From: Stutzerimonas stutzeri | Lineage (GTDB): Bacteria > Pseudomonadota > Gammaproteobacteria > Pseudomonadales > Pseudomonadaceae | Reading direction: 5' to 3' | Assembly: GCF_024448695.1 (NCBI RefSeq) | Contig: NZ_JAMOHY010000017.1 | Location: 1-59,510 of the forward strand | DNA: 59,510 nt | Shown: piece after piece, positions 7,711 to 14,267 of the stretch | Layout of the letters: each line of letters begins with the position of its first letter | Position numbering within the stretch: the stretch's first letter is position 1 | Translations under genes and position numbers: made by a program | The notes under the pieces: model-generated | Database searches by the model: none | Seen by the model: the letters and a program-made list of their open reading frames with translations, nothing else | Told to the model about the DNA's origin: nothing

Positions 7711-9756
7711 TTAGGCAAACTGTTCTGCTTTCAGGGTTTCAATTGGAGGGGAGAGCATAGCCGCTGCTTCGGCTTGCTGTAGGTTGGCAACTAGCTCTTC
7801 CTTAGCAATTCCATCAAGGCTCTCACGTTGCGTCTTCAGTTTATCAAGTAAAAAATCGTTAACTAATTCGAATTCATCGAAGATGCTATACCAATTCTTG
7901 ACGTACATTTTGATCTTGCCGTCATTGGAAACTAGCCCTGGCTCACCGTATACCAAGCCGCTTTTGATTCGACTATGAATCATATGGGCCTGCTTCGATA
8001 TAGTTCGGCCAACTAGAACAAGCTCATATTTAGTATGATCACTTCCGAAATGGGTGCAATTGCTAAGAATGGATGCATATTCGTCAAGCTGTTGGAGGTG
8101 CTTATTATTAAGCGCCACCCCTGGTCGCTTGATTTCGATTATGACACACCGGAAATATTTTCTACCGGTCGCTGGGTCATACTCTGGGCGACGTCTTGCA
8201 AGGAAAAGGTCAACCTGACGATTTATACCCTCGATGTCCGCACCTTCATCAATATCGCCAATATCTACGTTGTCGATTCCCTTGATGTGGGCGCGGAGAG
8301 CTTTTGATGTGCTAGTAAATGACTCTTCCTCTGCTCCCAGAGTTTCGTAAGCAGGACCGAATAGCCAAGTGTTGCATTCTACGATTTGCTGGAGGTCCGG
8401 TGTCTCCAATACAGTAGAGTAATGTTTCTCCATCAATTCTTTTAAGCCGGAAATTACTGTCTCCCGACGCTGTAGAGCTTCGATGGTTGAAACGATATGA
8501 TCGAGTCGAGTGCGCTGGAGTTGGGATGAGAAAGTGCGAAGTGTTTCTTCGTCAAGATTCATGACGCTTTCCAGGACATCCAGAAGGCTATCATTTTGAT
8601 TTGAAACTAATACTCTATCAAGTAGCCTTATGATTATTTTGCTTTGTTTAAGTTTGAGGCGGTTAAATATAGCGGGGTCTGCACAAAATATTTCCTTGAC
8701 AACCGTTTTCAACTGGCCAAGTTGCCACTTTGCGTCGTCTAAGCTTTTTTCTTCGTAGCTTGGGAAAATGCCTTGCTCTTCGAATTTTTCAATCTGTTGG
8801 TCGGCGAAGCGGCGAAGGAAATCGTCATACATCTCTTGCGTAAGGTTGGCTATCTGCGCGACCAGCCCCTTCCAGACCGGTGAAGACTGATTATTCCCTA
8901 CAGAGACTAAATCCTCTTTTACAGGTTCGAAATTTTCGGCCCAAGAGGAATTTATAAATATGCTTGGGTAGAAATTTGGTTTCTTATTAAACCTGCTGTG
9001 TTGCTTGTAGATTATCTTGTTTTCAGAATCTAAGAGATAGTTATAAGAATCTTCGGAGCCAGGCCTGGTATCCCAACGTATGATACGAACCAAGAACTCT
9101 TCATCTTCAATGGTCAACGTAGCGTCTCGCTTTTCATGACTCGGTATGTTGACCCGATTACCATTGAAATACAGCGCCTTTTCTTCGTTGAGAGCTAAGA
9201 ACCAGCCGAACTCAACGCCCAGCTTTTCAGCAAGAATCTCATCCGTAGGTAGGGTCTTTGTGAATTCTCTGAGTTCAACACAAGTTCCGCTTTCTAACGG
9301 GGATAAGAGTGCATGTTGTTGCTCCGGCACCAGCTCGGTAATGTCGAAGCTCTTGATGTCCAGGTCGCTGATTGTTATCTTTGCGCTGTTATTTTGGTGT
9401 TTAGTAAACCATGTCGCGTCCTTGCATAGTCGATGAAATGAAAGCCGACCTCGACCATGGGCCCCGTGTTGCTCTTGATCATGCTTCTTGGAAGACTCGT
9501 TGAATTTCCCAAAATTATTACGATGGTTCGCGAAGTCAATTCCCTCTCCATCGTCAAGGACAGTAACTACATCAAGCCCATGAAGTTCGTTTCTTGTGAT
9601 CGTTAGCCGAATATTGGTCGCTCGCGCGTCAAATCCGTTCCATATCAACTCAAAAAGTGCTTTCCAAGGGTCGAAGTTTCTAAAGTGCTTCTTAATCCCC
9701 TCACCTGTGATTTCTGTGGAACCCCGATAATTCACAACGCTCTTACGACTTTGCAT
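7711..9756 (-). CDS. GHKL ATPase fused to a C-terminal PD-(D/E)XK (Shedu-like) nuclease; candidate defence protein
   Basis: The protein has 681 residues. The N-terminal part is a GHKL (Hsp90/MutL-type) ATPase. It shows the N box ELIWNGFDA at 36-44 (Glu36, Asn40), the DDGEG loop at 68-72, and a Gly-rich lid GAHGRGRLSFH at 98-108. The middle is largely helical. Near the C-terminus, Asp516, then Glu541-Ile-Lys543 in VIIEIKRPG, then Gln556 and Tyr560 (QQLDEY), form a PD-(D/E)XK core. The layout resembles the Shedu (DUF4263) nuclease. The gene is visibly more AT-rich than its neighbours. It lies last in a leftward block that begins at the phage repressor, so expression in the lysogen is likely. 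A defence role is inferred; DNA repair or an unrelated regulator remain possible. Confidence 0.8.
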   Translation of the reverse strand: MQSRKSVVNYRGSTEITGEGIKKHFRNFDPWKALFELIWNGFDARATNIRLTITRNELHGLDVVTVLDDGEGIDFANHRNNFGKFNESSKKHDQEQHGAHGRGRLSFHRLCKDATWFTKHQNNSAKITISDLDIKSFDITELVPEQQHALLSPLESGTCVELREFTKTLPTDEILAEKLGVEFGWFLALNEEKALYFNGNRVNIPSHEKRDATLTIEDEEFLVRIIRWDTRPGSEDSYNYLLDSENKIIYKQHSRFNKKPNFYPSIFINSSWAENFEPVKEDLVSVGNNQSSPVWKGLVAQIANLTQEMYDDFLRRFADQQIEKFEEQGIFPSYEEKSLDDAKWQLGQLKTVVKEIFCADPAIFNRLKLKQSKIIIRLLDRVLVSNQNDSLLDVLESVMNLDEETLRTFSSQLQRTRLDHIVSTIEALQRRETVISGLKELMEKHYSTVLETPDLQQIVECNTWLFGPAYETLGAEEESFTSTSKALRAHIKGIDNVDIGDIDEGADIEGINRQVDLFLARRRPEYDPATGRKYFRCVIIEIKRPGVALNNKHLQQLDEYASILSNCTHFGSDHTKYELVLVGRTISKQAHMIHSRIKSGLVYGEPGLVSNDGKIKMYVKNWYSIFDEFELVNDFLLDKLKTQRESLDGIAKEELVANLQQAEAAAMLSPPIETLKAEQFA

Positions 9757-9799
9757 TCTTTCAGTATCCGATCAGAGCAAGCCATAGGGCTAAACTTAT

Positions 9800-10030
9800 T
9801 TATTGATTTCGAGCGCCTGTGATGATGTACAGCACATTCGTATCGCTACGCGCCGCCAACGCCTGCAGGTAGTCGATAGGGATAACCGAGGACCCGTTTT
9901 CGAACCGCTTTTGCTTGTAGTCGGTGATGCCGGCCAAGTGCGCCAGTTCATGCACAGCCAGGCCGAGGCGTTCGCGTTCTTCGGTCAGGCGGGCGCCGAA
10001 AGCATGGTCGAGGAGATCTTGGTGAGTCAT
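9800..10030 (-). CDS. Small XRE-like helix-turn-helix protein
   Basis: The protein has 76 residues from ATG at 10030. AAGGAC lies about 8 bases upstream, which decides this start over a longer frame. The segment at about 13-60 (LTEERERLGLAVHELAHLAGITDYKQ and on) fits an HTH with Ala-Ala-x-x-Ser replaced by His-Leu-Ala-Gly. The C-terminus is the LQALAARSDTNVLYIITG pattern common in phage XRE regulators. It lies 43 bases upstream of the GHKL gene and 19 bases after the BRCT gene on the same strand. It may regulate the cargo genes or simply be a phage regulator. Confidence 0.7.
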   Translation of the reverse strand: MTHQDLLDHAFGARLTEERERLGLAVHELAHLAGITDYKQKRFENGSSVIPIDYLQALAARSDTNVLYIITGARNQ

Positions 10031-10049
10031 GGGAAACAGTCCTTGTCGG

Positions 10050-10514
10050 TTAGCAGGGGAGTTCGCCGCTTTCGAACAAAGCATGTAGCTGGAGTTCATC
10101 CAGGATGAACGCGCCGGCTTCGCGGGCTTTCTCGACTTTGGCCGGGCCGGCGTTATCGCCAATGCAGAGGAAGGCCAGCGCCTTGCTCGCCGTCTTCATC
10201 ACGCGAAGACCCTGCTCAGCCGCGACGCGCTCAAGCTCTTCGCGCCTGGCGGATTTGAAGCCGGTAAAGAGGATCTGCGGGCGCTCATCAGGTGAGGCTT
10301 TGGGTTTTGGCTCCGGCGCGGGCGGGGCAGCCTCGTTAAGCAAAAGCTCTTCACCCGCAAGGAACTCAACGATGCAGTCTTTCCGATAGGTCTTGGGAAG
10401 GCTGTCGGTTTCGCTCCGGCCTTGGATGTAACGGGTGTTTTCGCTCCAGCGGGTCAGTGTTCGTTCACTGACGGCACCGTGTGCGTCCCGGTAGATGAAT
10501 CGAAGACTAGCCAT
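10050..10514 (-). CDS. BRCT-domain phage protein
   Basis: The protein has 154 residues from the ATG at 10514. The N-terminal 50 residues (MASLRFIYRDAHG, then TLTRWSENTRYIQG) form a WYL-unlike small domain seen in phage and plasmid proteins; I cannot name it. A Pro/Lys linker follows. The C-terminal 80 residues form a BRCT fold: ILFTGFKSARREELERVAAEQGLRV, then KALAFLCIGD, then KVEKAREAGAFILDE. This resembles the BRCT domain of NAD-dependent DNA ligase. BRCT domains bind DNA ends or phosphoproteins. The gene starts 5 bases after the zinc-ribbon gene, so the two are co-translated. Confidence 0.75.
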   Translation of the reverse strand: MASLRFIYRDAHGAVSERTLTRWSENTRYIQGRSETDSLPKTYRKDCIVEFLAGEELLLNEAAPPAPEPKPKASPDERPQILFTGFKSARREELERVAAEQGLRVMKTASKALAFLCIGDNAGPAKVEKAREAGAFILDELQLHALFESGELPC

Positions 10515-10519
10515 GGTTA

Positions 10520-11032
10520 TCAGAGCCGCCCAGGGCGGGCTCTGACGTCCAATATTTGTTCGGTCGCAGGGTTGTAGTCGCACTCATACACGTGCGGCTG
10601 GAAAGCGCCGAAGCCGTTTTGCAGTTCGATCTTGTCACCGAGCAGGGTGAGGGTGCCCTGTTGCTGATTCAGCCAACGGAAGTGGCTGAACTTGGTCTCG
10701 AAGGTGCCGTCGGTCCACTTGAAAGAGTACTTGGCGAGCTTCTCTACGAACGGCTTGCAGCGCATACCTCCACCAATCAACTGCCTGTCACCCCAGCACT
10801 GCAGGTCTTTCATGCAGGTCGCGTCGTCAACCTTGGGTTCTGCCTGGGCGGTCGGCTCATCGCTATCGCTTGAGCACATCGAGAAAGCGAACACCACGAT
10901 GACAGCGAGAATGATCAATCCCAGGAACTGCTGCTTGGCGGTTACCCCTGGATTGGCGACGCCACAGTGGGGGCAGGTTTTCGCGGAAGTATCGACTTGC
11001 TGTTTGCAAGATTTGCAGTTTGTGAGCGCCAC
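10520..11032 (-). CDS. Zinc-ribbon, single-span membrane protein
   Basis: The protein has 170 residues from a GTG at 11032. GAAGGA 6 bases upstream decides this start. The N-terminal zinc ribbon has two Cys pairs (CKSC and CPHC). A hydrophobic span follows (FLGLIILAVIVVFAF). The rest is about 120 residues with Cys residues and a Trp/Phe-rich beta pattern, probably outside or at the membrane. The family is common in prophages but has no agreed function. It sits between the phage repressor and the BRCT gene in the leftward block. Confidence 0.65.
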   Translation of the reverse strand: MALTNCKSCKQQVDTSAKTCPHCGVANPGVTAKQQFLGLIILAVIVVFAFSMCSSDSDEPTAQAEPKVDDATCMKDLQCWGDRQLIGGGMRCKPFVEKLAKYSFKWTDGTFETKFSHFRWLNQQQGTLTLLGDKIELQNGFGAFQPHVYECDYNPATEQILDVRARPGRL

Positions 11033-11107
11033 GATCGGTCCTTCGTATGGATGCCGGCGCAACAGAGGAGGCTAAAGCCGGCGGCTACTGTTCTTGTTGG
11101 GAACAGA

Positions 11108-11521
11108 TCATGCCAGCCTTTTGATATCAGCGACAACGGCCTCAAGCTCCTGGAGGCGCTGCTCAAGTGTTTTCAGCCGTTTCTTTTCCTCAGCAGCGCT
11201 CTGTATTTCTCGCTGGGCGTCTTCGTCCAAAGCTCGGTACAGCTCAAGGATGGCCTGTTCGCGGGGATTGGCCGCTTCGCCGCCTGCCGATGGGGCCTGC
11301 GCGCTTTGGTCGCGGAGCATCGAACCCTGTCCGGTGAGCAGCCAGTCAATTGAGATTCCCAACTGGGAACCTATAGCTATGAGCGCCTCTGGACGTGGCT
11401 CTCTGTGCCCGCCGGCCCAGTTCTGCAGCGAACTGTAGGAAATATCGCAGCGTTCAGCCGCTTTCTTCAGCGATAGACCCTGAGACTCAATCGCTGTTCT
11501 AATTCGCCTGCCAATTCCCAT
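11108..11521 (-). CDS. Phage repressor (CI/C-like HTH protein)
   Basis: The protein has 137 residues. Residues 1-65 form an XRE-type HTH (IRTAIESQGLSLKKAAERCDISYSSLQNW, then the typical IGSQLGISIDWLLTGQG ending). The C-terminal half is a Glu/Lys/Leu-rich helix that can dimerise as a coiled coil. There is no S24 peptidase domain, so RecA-driven self-cleavage is unlikely. It faces the rightward early genes across a 90-base gap with 14-bp palindromes, one of which covers its own start codon. This is the layout of a lysis-lysogeny switch. Confidence 0.85.
   Translation of the reverse strand: MGIGRRIRTAIESQGLSLKKAAERCDISYSSLQNWAGGHREPRPEALIAIGSQLGISIDWLLTGQGSMLRDQSAQAPSAGGEAANPREQAILELYRALDEDAQREIQSAAEEKKRLKTLEQRLQELEAVVADIKRLA
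11356..11369. promoter_or_regulatory. Putative repressor operator inside the repressor gene
   Basis: The 14-mer TTCCCAACTGGGAA is an inverted repeat with arms TTCCC/GGGAA, the same arms as two palindromes in the adjacent control region. It lies within the repressor coding sequence about 160 bases from its start. It may help bring bound repressors together by looping. This is inferred. Confidence 0.5.
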
Positions 11522-11528
11522 ATGGGAA
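11515..11528. promoter_or_regulatory. Putative repressor operator over the repressor start codon
   Basis: The perfect 14-bp palindrome TTCCCATATGGGAA overlaps the repressor ATG at 11519-11521. Binding here could block the repressor's own translation start or promoter, giving negative autoregulation. Confidence 0.65.
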
Positions 11529-11536
11529 ATTACCTC

Positions 11537-11565
11537 TTGACTGTTCCCGCTTGGGAATCTAATGT
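11537..11565 (+). promoter_or_regulatory. Putative rightward early promoter
   Basis: A TTGACT -35 box at 11537-11542 is separated by 17 bases from a TAATGT -10 box at 11560-11565. It points toward the Cox-like gene. A TTCCC-N4-GGGAA operator lies inside the spacer, so repressor binding would shut it off. Confidence 0.7.
11544..11557. promoter_or_regulatory. Putative repressor operator in the rightward promoter spacer
   Basis: TTCCCGCTTGGGAA lies exactly between the -35 and -10 boxes of the rightward promoter. It shares arms with the two other palindromes at 11356 and 11515. The three copies define a likely TTCCC-N4-GGGAA repressor site. Confidence 0.7.
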
Positions 11566-11609
11566 GTGCCTCATTGAGAACATATTAGCTAAGCGAGGCA
11601 CAGCAAACC

Positions 11610-11846
11610 ATGAACAAGCGACAGATTCACGCGCGGCTGATTGAGCAGGGCCTCAACTTCCGCAAGTTTGCCCTGGCCAACAACTACGACCCGCGCACCG
11701 TCACACAAACGGTTGAGCGCTGGGCAGGCTCTGAGACGCCGCCGAACGGGCGGATTGCATTTTCCGTGATGCGTGACCTCTCCAAGCAGATAGGCGTGGA
11801 GCTGATCCCCGGTCTGCTCGCGCATCCCTTTGCCCACGCCAGCTAA
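11610..11846 (+). CDS. Cox/Ner-like small regulator, first early gene
   Basis: The 78-residue protein begins MNKRQIHARLIEQGLNFRKFALANNYDPRTV and reads as a small HTH protein related to Ner/Nlp or the gp16-type regulators of Mu-like phages. The QGLNFRKFA and YDPRTVTQTVERWAG parts fit an HTH pair. It is the first gene of the rightward operon opposite the repressor, the place of Cox or Cro. Such proteins repress the repressor promoter and may help excision. Function is inferred from position and fold pattern. Confidence 0.65.
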   Translation: MNKRQIHARLIEQGLNFRKFALANNYDPRTVTQTVERWAGSETPPNGRIAFSVMRDLSKQIGVELIPGLLAHPFAHAS

Positions 11847-11881
11847 CCGTAACCGGCTTAAGCCACAGGGAAAACTAGAAG

Positions 11882-12364
11882 ATGAAGCGTGAATTTCTAG
11901 CCAGCCGCCGCCAGGTGATGACCGCCACGCTCGCCGCCTACCCGGGCGGGCGTGAGTGTGCCGCAGCCCGGTTGGGGCTCCCGCCGAAGAAGCTGGACAA
12001 CCACGTTTACGAAAACGCCGGTAGCCGCCCGCTGAGCGATGAACAGATTCATCAGCTCGAACAAGAGGCGTGCACCACTCATCTGCCCGACTACATCGCC
12101 GGGCTGTACGGCGGCGTGTTCGTACCGATCGCCAACCCGGACGAACTCGACAACATCGACCTGTATGCCCGCTCGTTGGTGACTACCACCAAGCGCGGCA
12201 CCGTGGACCAGTTCATCGCCGACGCGCTCGCTGACGGCGTGATCGATGCCCTGGAGCTGGAGGCCATCCTGGCGGCGCACCGCAAGCACATTGCGGCGCG
12301 TCATGAGGAAGTGCAGGCGGTGATTCTGCTTCACACCAAGCCGCAACAAGGAGAGCAACAGTGA
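11882..12364 (+). CDS. CII/YmfL-family regulatory protein
   Basis: The 160-residue protein resembles the YmfL/phage regulatory CII family. Features are the MTATLAAYPGGRECAAARLGLPPKKLDNHVYE segment at about 13-45 (an HTH-like pair) and the LPDYIAGLYGG core. The C-terminal half is helical and acidic. Its stop overlaps the GTG start of the next gene. In P2-like and lambdoid prophages this protein acts in early control or replication licensing; the exact role is not known. Confidence 0.65.
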   Translation: MKREFLASRRQVMTATLAAYPGGRECAAARLGLPPKKLDNHVYENAGSRPLSDEQIHQLEQEACTTHLPDYIAGLYGGVFVPIANPDELDNIDLYARSLVTTTKRGTVDQFIADALADGVIDALELEAILAAHRKHIAARHEEVQAVILLHTKPQQGEQQ

Positions 12365-12903
12365 GTACCAATCTGATACCGGTATTACAGGGCGAACTGG
12401 AGGGCAGGGCGCAGCAGTTATGCGATGCGCGTGACCTTCATCAGTTCATGCAGGTCGGGCGCGATTTCAGCACCTGGATCAAGGACCGAATCGAGCAATA
12501 CGGCTTCGTTGAAGGCGAGGACTTTTCCCCCGTTTTGGGGAAAAGTACCGGCGGCAGACCGACCAGCGAATACCACCTCACCCTCGATATGGCGAAGGAA
12601 TTGGCCATGGTCGAGAACAACGATCAAGGCCGTCAGGTTCGCCGCTACTTCATCGCCATGGAACGCCAGGCGCGTGAAAGCCGAGGCGCTTCGTACCTGA
12701 GCATGAACCACCAGCTGGCGATGCACCGGCAGATTCCCAAGCTGATCGCCCAGCTCAAGGCGGAAACCGTGCCGGCCATCCGCGCCACGCTGTATGCACA
12801 GCTCACCCAGCATTGCCACCAGCTCGCCATTCCGGCGCCGGCGATGGAATGCGTGGGGCGCAGCGTGCAGCCTCCTGCTGATCTGTTCAGCGCACAGGCA
12901 TAA
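12361..12903 (+). CDS. AntA/AntB-family phage antirepressor
   Basis: The protein has 180 residues from a GTG at 12361 that overlaps the previous stop. The N-terminal AntA/AntB domain is clear: DARDLHQFMQVGRDFSTWIKDRIEQYGFVEGEDF at about 22-55, then EYHLTLDMAKELAMVENNDQGRQVRRYFI. The C-terminal part is helical and unassigned. Antirepressors of this kind inactivate the repressor to promote lytic growth. Its position third in the early operon suggests it is itself under repressor control. Confidence 0.88.
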   Translation: MSTNLIPVLQGELEGRAQQLCDARDLHQFMQVGRDFSTWIKDRIEQYGFVEGEDFSPVLGKSTGGRPTSEYHLTLDMAKELAMVENNDQGRQVRRYFIAMERQARESRGASYLSMNHQLAMHRQIPKLIAQLKAETVPAIRATLYAQLTQHCHQLAIPAPAMECVGRSVQPPADLFSAQA

Positions 12904-13009
12904 CGCAACAAGGCAGTACGCCCTCAGCCCGCGATAAGCCGGGCGGGGGCTGCAAGTAAGCATTTACCGGCCCAGGCCGGAGCCGCGACTGGCGGCAGGG
13001 GAGGAAGAA

Positions 13010-13327
13010 GTGAGCGTTGCCCATAACGGTGGTTACAAATGTCTTTGCCCGGCCTGCGGAAGCCGCATGCGGATTCGCAACAGCGAGGCGCAAACGCCGG
13101 TGTTCAAGACCATGTACGCGCAGTGCACCTCGGTGGCCTGCGGGGCGACCTATACCGGCTCGCTGAGCTGGGACTTCGCCCTGAGCCCCTCCGGCCTGGA
13201 CAGCCCCCGTATTTCGCTGCCGCTGGCCCCTTCGGTGCAGCGCATGCAGGCGCTGCGCGACAGCCGCCCGAAAACCGATCAACTCGACATGCTGGACCAC
13301 ATGGAACCGGAGGTAGCAAACGCATGA
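13010..13327 (+). CDS. ogr: Ogr/Delta-like zinc-finger transcription activator
   Basis: The protein has 105 residues from a GTG at 13010 with GAGGAAGAA upstream. The zinc-binding core has CPACG (Cys14 and Cys17) and a later pair in CTSVACGATY, the C-x2-C...C-x4-C pattern of P2 Ogr/Delta. Ogr activates P2 late promoters. In P2 the gene follows D; here it sits among early genes, 5.5 kb away. The ATGA overlap with the next gene indicates coupled translation. Confidence 0.8.
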   Translation: MSVAHNGGYKCLCPACGSRMRIRNSEAQTPVFKTMYAQCTSVACGATYTGSLSWDFALSPSGLDSPRISLPLAPSVQRMQALRDSRPKTDQLDMLDHMEPEVANA

Positions 13328-13713
13328 ATACCATCACTGCTGTAACCAACACAGCATGCGACGTCCAGGAGTACCGCAGCAGCATGCAGCTGGCGGCACG
13401 CCATTTCCTTCAACGCCACCAGGGCGAGCACCTGCTCGACGATGGCCACCTGTACGACCGCACCGTGAGCTACCTGGTCAACTCGCTGGAGGTGCCGGCG
13501 TTCATGGCGGACCGCCTGGCGTATCTGGCCATGAGCGAGCTGGATTGCCTCAAGCGCCCGGTGATCGGTATCGACTACGCCGCAGGCACTGACGAGACAC
13601 GCGTGACGCTGATCGATTTTTTTTCGGGCGAGGCGGTATTAATCCCCCTGCGCCATTTGCCGGCGAGGCTCCAGCCGCCAGCGGCGCACCTGGCTGCAGC
13701 AGCCGTTAACTGA
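13324..13713 (+). CDS. Phage protein of unknown function
   Basis: The 129-residue protein starts at ATG 13324, overlapping the ogr stop. It has an N-terminal helical half (QEYRSSMQLAARHFLQRHQGEHLL) and a middle with conserved-looking FMADRLAYLAMSELD. I do not recognise the family. A C-terminal Ala-rich tail ends the protein. A run of eight T at 13618-13625 gives Phe-Phe and could be an error-prone stretch. Confidence 0.6.
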   Translation: MNTITAVTNTACDVQEYRSSMQLAARHFLQRHQGEHLLDDGHLYDRTVSYLVNSLEVPAFMADRLAYLAMSELDCLKRPVIGIDYAAGTDETRVTLIDFFSGEAVLIPLRHLPARLQPPAAHLAAAAVN

Positions 13714-13788
13714 TCACCCCTTGAATTGACCCATTTCCATGCCCGCCTTTGCGCGGGTAGGGGAAAGTTGCGCCCGAACGGTGGCCCC

Positions 13789-14031
13789 ATGAGCACAGAC
13801 GTTTCCATTGAAATCAAGCTGAACCCCACCCAGGCCGAGGCCTATCTGCGCTGGCTGACCGTGCAGTTTCAACTGCAGATGACGGACTGCTGGTTCGACG
13901 ACAAGTACCGCTACACAGCCCAGGGCTGGCGCGGCAAGCGCATCCTGGAAGACCACCCGCACATCGCCGGCCTGTACCGCACCATGCGCGAGCTGGGCAA
14001 AGAGCTAAAGCCCCAGGAGGTGCAGGCATGA
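13789..14031 (+). CDS. Small phage protein of unknown function
   Basis: The 80-residue protein begins MSTDVSIEIKLNPTQAEAYLRWL. It contains an aromatic-rich segment (CWFDDKYRYTAQGWRGKRIL) and ends with a basic helix. The stop overlaps the next ATG by 4 bases. The gene is set apart from 13713 by 75 bases containing a CCCGC/GCGGG hairpin. No family is recognised. Confidence 0.55.
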   Translation: MSTDVSIEIKLNPTQAEAYLRWLTVQFQLQMTDCWFDDKYRYTAQGWRGKRILEDHPHIAGLYRTMRELGKELKPQEVQA

Positions 14032-14267
14032 GCATCCATCCTGCAATGCCGGCCTGTGAGGCGCTGGCGGCTGCCGAGGCGCGCTATTTGTTCAGCGGGA
14101 TGCTCCAGGATTTGCTCAGCGCGAAAGAGAGCGCAGACAAACAAACGTCAGCATGCTGGATTGGCGGCTACCTCGGTGGGCTGATGGAGTGCCAGGTCAT
14201 CACTGCCGCCGAGTACACGGTTATGCGCGATGAAATATCAAACTTCGTCTGGGGGCCGCGCCCATGA
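14028..14267 (+). CDS. Small phage protein of unknown function
   Basis: The 79-residue protein starts in an ATGA overlap with the previous stop and ends in another with the primase-helicase ATG at 14264. It contains a Cys-x-Ile-Gly-Gly-Tyr-x-Gly-Gly segment (WIGGYLGGLMECQVI). It is probably translationally coupled to the replication gene. No family is recognised. GC and codon use match neighbours. Confidence 0.55.
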   Translation: MSIHPAMPACEALAAAEARYLFSGMLQDLLSAKESADKQTSACWIGGYLGGLMECQVITAAEYTVMRDEISNFVWGPRP

